A DNA stretch of 64,000 nucleotides from assembly GCF_019039035.1 (NCBI RefSeq), contig NZ_JAHNZT010000006.1, positions 62,001 to 126,000 on the forward strand, read 5' to 3'. The position numbers were made by a program, and so were the translations under genes. Shown here piece by piece: positions 61,232-64,000 of the stretch. The stretch's first letter is position 1, and every line of letters starts with the position of its first letter. This stretch comes from Citreicoccus inhibens (GTDB lineage: Bacteria; Myxococcota; Myxococcia; Myxococcales; Myxococcaceae). Under the pieces are notes generated by a model. It was not told where the DNA came from, ran no database searches, and worked only from the letters and a program-made list of their open reading frames with translations.

Positions 61232-62725
61232 ATGCCCAAGAGCCTCACACCCCGCCTCGCCCAGCTCCGGGATGAAATCCATGGCCACGCCAAGGAGTTC
61301 GGCCTGGACTTCTTCGACACCGTCTTCGAGATGGTCAGCTACGACGAGATGAACATGGTGGCCGCCTACGGCGGCTTCCCCACGCGCTACCCGCACTGGC
61401 GCTGGGGCATGGAGTACGAGCAGCTCGCCAAGGGCTACGAGTACGGCCTGAGCAAGATCTATGAGCTCGTCATCAACAACGACCCTTGCTACGCGTACTT
61501 GATGGAGAGCAACCCGGAGGTGGACCAGAAGCTGGTGATGGCCCACGTCTACGGACACTGCGACTTCTTCAAGAACAACTTCTCCTTCCGGCACACCAAC
61601 CGCCGGATGATTGACGAGATGGCCAACCACGCCACGCGGGTGCGCCGCTGGGTGGACAAGCTGGGCGTGGAGAAGGTGGAGGACTTCATCGACCGGGCGC
61701 TCAGCCTGGAGAACCTCATCGACCAGCACTCGCCCCACATCCGCCGCAACCCGGACCCCAAGCGGGTGGAGGACGAGCGCAAGGCGAACGAGGGCGTGGA
61801 GGGCTTCAAGGTGGGCCGCGAATACATGCGCGGCTACATCAACCCGTCCGAGTTCCTCGACTCGCAGCGGCGCAAGGTGGAGGACGAGAAGCAGCGCGCG
61901 AAGCGCTTCCCCGAGCGCCCCCAGCGCGACGTGCTGATGTTCCTCCTGGAGCACGCGCCGCTGGAGCCGTGGGAGGCGGACATCCTCGCCATCCTGCGCG
62001 ACGAGGCCTATTACTTCGCGCCCCAGGGCCAGACGAAAATCATGAACGAGGGGTGGGCCAGCTACTGGCACTCCACCATCATGACCCGGCGGGCCCTGCG
62101 CGACGATGAAATCATCGACTACGCGGACCACCACTCGGGCACCATGGGCACGCGCCCCGGCGCCATCAATCCCTACAAGCTGGGCATCGAGCTGTGGCGG
62201 GACATCGAGGACCGGTGGAACAAGGGCAAGTTCGGCAAGGAGTGGGACGAGTGCGATGACCTGCGCGCGCGCCACGCGTGGGACAAGAAGCTGGGCGCCG
62301 GCCGCGAGAAGATTTTCGAGGTCCGCAAGCACTACAACGACATCACCTTCATCGACACGTTCCTCACGCCCGAGTTCGCGATGGAGCAGAAGCTCTTCGT
62401 GTATGGGTTCAACGACAAGCGCAACTCGTGGGAGATCCTCAACCGCGAGTTCCGCAAGGTGAAGGCGAAGCTGCTCCAGGGCCTCACCAACTTCGGTCAG
62501 CCCATCATCGAGGTGGTGGACGGCAACTTCGAGAACCGCGGCGAGATGCTCCTCGCGCACAAGCACGACGGGCAGGACCTCAAGGGCGACTACGCCCGCG
62601 AGACGCTGCGAAACCTCCAATCGCTCTGGCGCCGGCCCGTGAACATCATCACGCGCTACGACGCCAAGGGCGCCATGCTGCGCTTCGACGGGCAGAACCA
62701 CTCGGAGAAGAAGGTGGAGCTGTAG
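61232..62725 (+). CDS. spoVR: SpoVR family protein
   Basis: 497 residues from an ATG at 61232 (an ATG at 61214 adds six residues). Family signature blocks are '[20 protein letters not shown]', '[19 protein letters not shown]', '[14 protein letters not shown]', '[15 protein letters not shown]' and '[19 protein letters not shown]'. SpoVR (Bacillus) is required for spore cortex formation and its YcgB relative is stress-induced. Third gene of the operon, 35 bp after yeaH. In a fruiting-body former, involvement in sporulation is plausible but not shown here. Confidence 0.96.
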   Translation: MPKSLTPRLAQLRDEIHGHAKEFGLDFFDTVFEMVSYDEMNMVAAYGGFPTRYPHWRWGMEYEQLAKGYEYGLSKIYELVINNDPCYAYLMESNPEVDQKLVMAHVYGHCDFFKNNFSFRHTNRRMIDEMANHATRVRRWVDKLGVEKVEDFIDRALSLENLIDQHSPHIRRNPDPKRVEDERKANEGVEGFKVGREYMRGYINPSEFLDSQRRKVEDEKQRAKRFPERPQRDVLMFLLEHAPLEPWEADILAILRDEAYYFAPQGQTKIMNEGWASYWHSTIMTRRALRDDEIIDYADHHSGTMGTRPGAINPYKLGIELWRDIEDRWNKGKFGKEWDECDDLRARHAWDKKLGAGREKIFEVRKHYNDITFIDTFLTPEFAMEQKLFVYGFNDKRNSWEILNREFRKVKAKLLQGLTNFGQPIIEVVDGNFENRGEMLLAHKHDGQDLKGDYARETLRNLQSLWRRPVNIITRYDAKGAMLRFDGQNHSEKKVEL

Positions 62726-62821
62726 GCCCACCCGAAGCAGCCAGCCAGGCGGGCCTGGAAGGTTTCCCAGTCAGGAGTTGGGCGAGGGCGCGGGTGTCCA
62801 CTACACTCGCGCCCCTTGCTC

Positions 62822-64000
62822 ATGAAGACCTCTGCCCTGCTCTGTCTGCTCGCCCTGCTGGTGGCCTCGTCCTCCGAAGCCGCCATCCGCTACGACATCA
62901 AGAACCGGCGCATCCAGCCGAGGCAGACCCTGGCGGGCGCGCTGCATGAAGCGGCGCTGCCGGACGCGCAGGTGGAGGCCGTCATCGCGGCGCTCGAGGG
63001 CGTGTTCGACTTCCGCAAGTCCCGCGTGGGCGACCAGTTCCGCCTGGTGATGCGCGATGGCGAGCTGGACTTCTTCGACTACCGCCAGAGCACCGTGGAC
63101 GAGTGGCAGGTGCGCCGCGACGGCGAGAAGTACGTGGGCAGCAAGCGCTCCATCGAGGTGGAGAAGCAGGTGTCGCTCGTCGCGTTGGAGATCAACACGT
63201 CGCTGTACGAGGCGGCGTTGGAGGCGGGCGAGGACCCGGCCATCGGGCTGGTGCTGTCGGACGTGTTCGCGTGGGACATCGACTTCTACCGCGACGTGCG
63301 CAAGGGAGACACGGCGCGCGCCCTGGTGGAGAAGTTCGTCTCCAAGGGGCGCGTGCTGCGCTACGGCGAGGTGCTGGCGGCCACGTACGAGGGCGGGCTC
63401 GTGGGGAACAAGAAGGTGTTCCGCTACGTGACGCCGGACGGGCAGGCCAACTACTTCCAGGAGGACGGCGCGAGCGCGAAGAAGTCCTTCCTCAAGAGCC
63501 CCCTGAAGTACGCGCACGTCACCAGCGGCTACGGCTCACGCTTCCACCCGGTGCTCCAGTACGTGAAGAACCACAACGGGGTGGACTACGGCACGCCCAT
63601 TGGCACGCCGGTGTGGGCCGTGGCGGACGGCACCGTGGTGCAGGCGGGCAACGCGGGCGCGGCGGGCAACATGGTCGTCCTGCGCCACAGCAACGGCTTC
63701 GAGACGCAGTACATGCACCTGTCGGGCTTCGCCCAGGGCGTGCGCGCGGGCCTGCGCGTCTCCCAGAAGCAGGTGATTGCCTATTCGGGCAACACCGGCC
63801 GCTCCACCGGCCCGCACCTGCACTTCGGGCTCAAGCGCGGGGGCCAGTACACCAACCCGCTCACCCAGAAGTTCCCCCGCGCGGATCCGCTGCCCAAGGC
63901 CCAGCTGCCGGACTTCCTCGCCAAGACGCACGAGCTGGCGCAGCAGCTCCAGGCCGTCTCCGTGGCCGCGGTGGCCGGGCAGGCCCCCGCCCCCGCCGCC
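62822..64000 (+). CDS. M23-family metallopeptidase (LytM-type), 3' end outside the window
   Basis: At least 393 residues with no stop before the window edge. Signal peptide 'TSALLCLLALLVASSSEA' precedes an N-terminal OapA/LysM-like region ('IQPRQTLAGALHEAALPDAQ', 'RDGELDFFDYRQSTVDEWQV', 'FAWDIDFYRDVRKGDTARAL') typical of DipM/MepM-like enzymes. The catalytic M23 domain has 'HPVLQYVKNHNGVDYGTPIG' (H and D ligands) and 'TGPHLHFGLKRGG' (H-x-H). It should cleave peptidoglycan cross-links in the periplasm. C-terminal tail is Ala/Pro/Gln-rich where the window ends. Confidence 0.92.
   Translation, partial: MKTSALLCLLALLVASSSEAAIRYDIKNRRIQPRQTLAGALHEAALPDAQVEAVIAALEGVFDFRKSRVGDQFRLVMRDGELDFFDYRQSTVDEWQVRRDGEKYVGSKRSIEVEKQVSLVALEINTSLYEAALEAGEDPAIGLVLSDVFAWDIDFYRDVRKGDTARALVEKFVSKGRVLRYGEVLAATYEGGLVGNKKVFRYVTPDGQANYFQEDGASAKKSFLKSPLKYAHVTSGYGSRFHPVLQYVKNHNGVDYGTPIGTPVWAVADGTVVQAGNAGAAGNMVVLRHSNGFETQYMHLSGFAQGVRAGLRVSQKQVIAYSGNTGRSTGPHLHFGLKRGGQYTNPLTQKFPRADPLPKAQLPDFLAKTHELAQQLQAVSVAAVAGQAPAPAA

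Overview
The window looks like a chromosomal segment from a myxobacterium (Myxococcota, most likely Myxococcaceae). Base composition is very GC-rich with strong third-position GC, which produces long spurious antisense frames. Gene content includes the myxobacterial type IV pilus order pilB-pilT-pilC-pilS-pilR, a PilZ-like domain of the type known as a Myxococcus paralogous family, and a prkA-yeaH-spoVR stress/sporulation operon. Many lipoproteins and outer-membrane proteins are also present. I see no tRNA, rRNA, insertion sequence, prophage or CRISPR array.

Region 1 (1-5919) is a surface-glycan cassette. It holds a 3'-truncated GT-C membrane glycosyltransferase on the minus strand and a tightly overlapping plus-strand operon: sugar aminotransferase, polyprenyl-phosphate-type GT2 glycosyltransferase, PhyH-type dioxygenase and methyltransferase. 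WbqC and GNAT genes run convergently into it. Region 2 (5916-13143, minus) is the type IV pilus block. The GNAT and wbqC genes overlap the 3' end of pilR by the ATGA/GTGA type, so the glycan genes appear translationally coupled to the pilus regulators. The pilA gene expected next to pilR is absent at that position.

Region 3 (13338-24034) holds ribF, trmB, a response regulator-diguanylate cyclase, lipoproteins, a protein with a possible Hfq/Sm-like C-terminus, a cupredoxin-like lipoprotein and a fused exonuclease-DinG helicase. A HEAT/HAMP/coiled-coil three-gene operon follows. Region 4 (24035-32318) is alaS, a lipoprotein and a 1646-residue PilZ-like/repeat/Hsp70 fusion, all overlapping. The fusion carries eleven 32-residue repeats at an almost perfect 96-bp period.

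Region 5 (32461-43441) contains outer-membrane proteins, a plant-type glutamate-cysteine ligase, an EI24-type membrane protein, a very long carboxy-terminal protease, a glycerophosphodiesterase, a TatA-like protein, a repeat protein and a zinc-ribbon membrane protein. Region 6 (43607-47589) gathers a PhaR-like regulator, a ParA-like ATPase with a small coiled-coil protein, and two unequal ArsA-type ATPases. Region 7 (47791-54155) has a TPR lipoprotein, an M48 protease and a two-gene unit resembling a type III secretion translocator with its TPR chaperone. RuvX and MltG follow.

Region 8 (54226-64000) has a second GT39-type glycosyltransferase, an ABC exporter pair, the prkA-yeaH-spoVR operon behind a long leader, and a 3'-truncated M23 peptidase. 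All functions are inferred from motifs and context. No database search was run.
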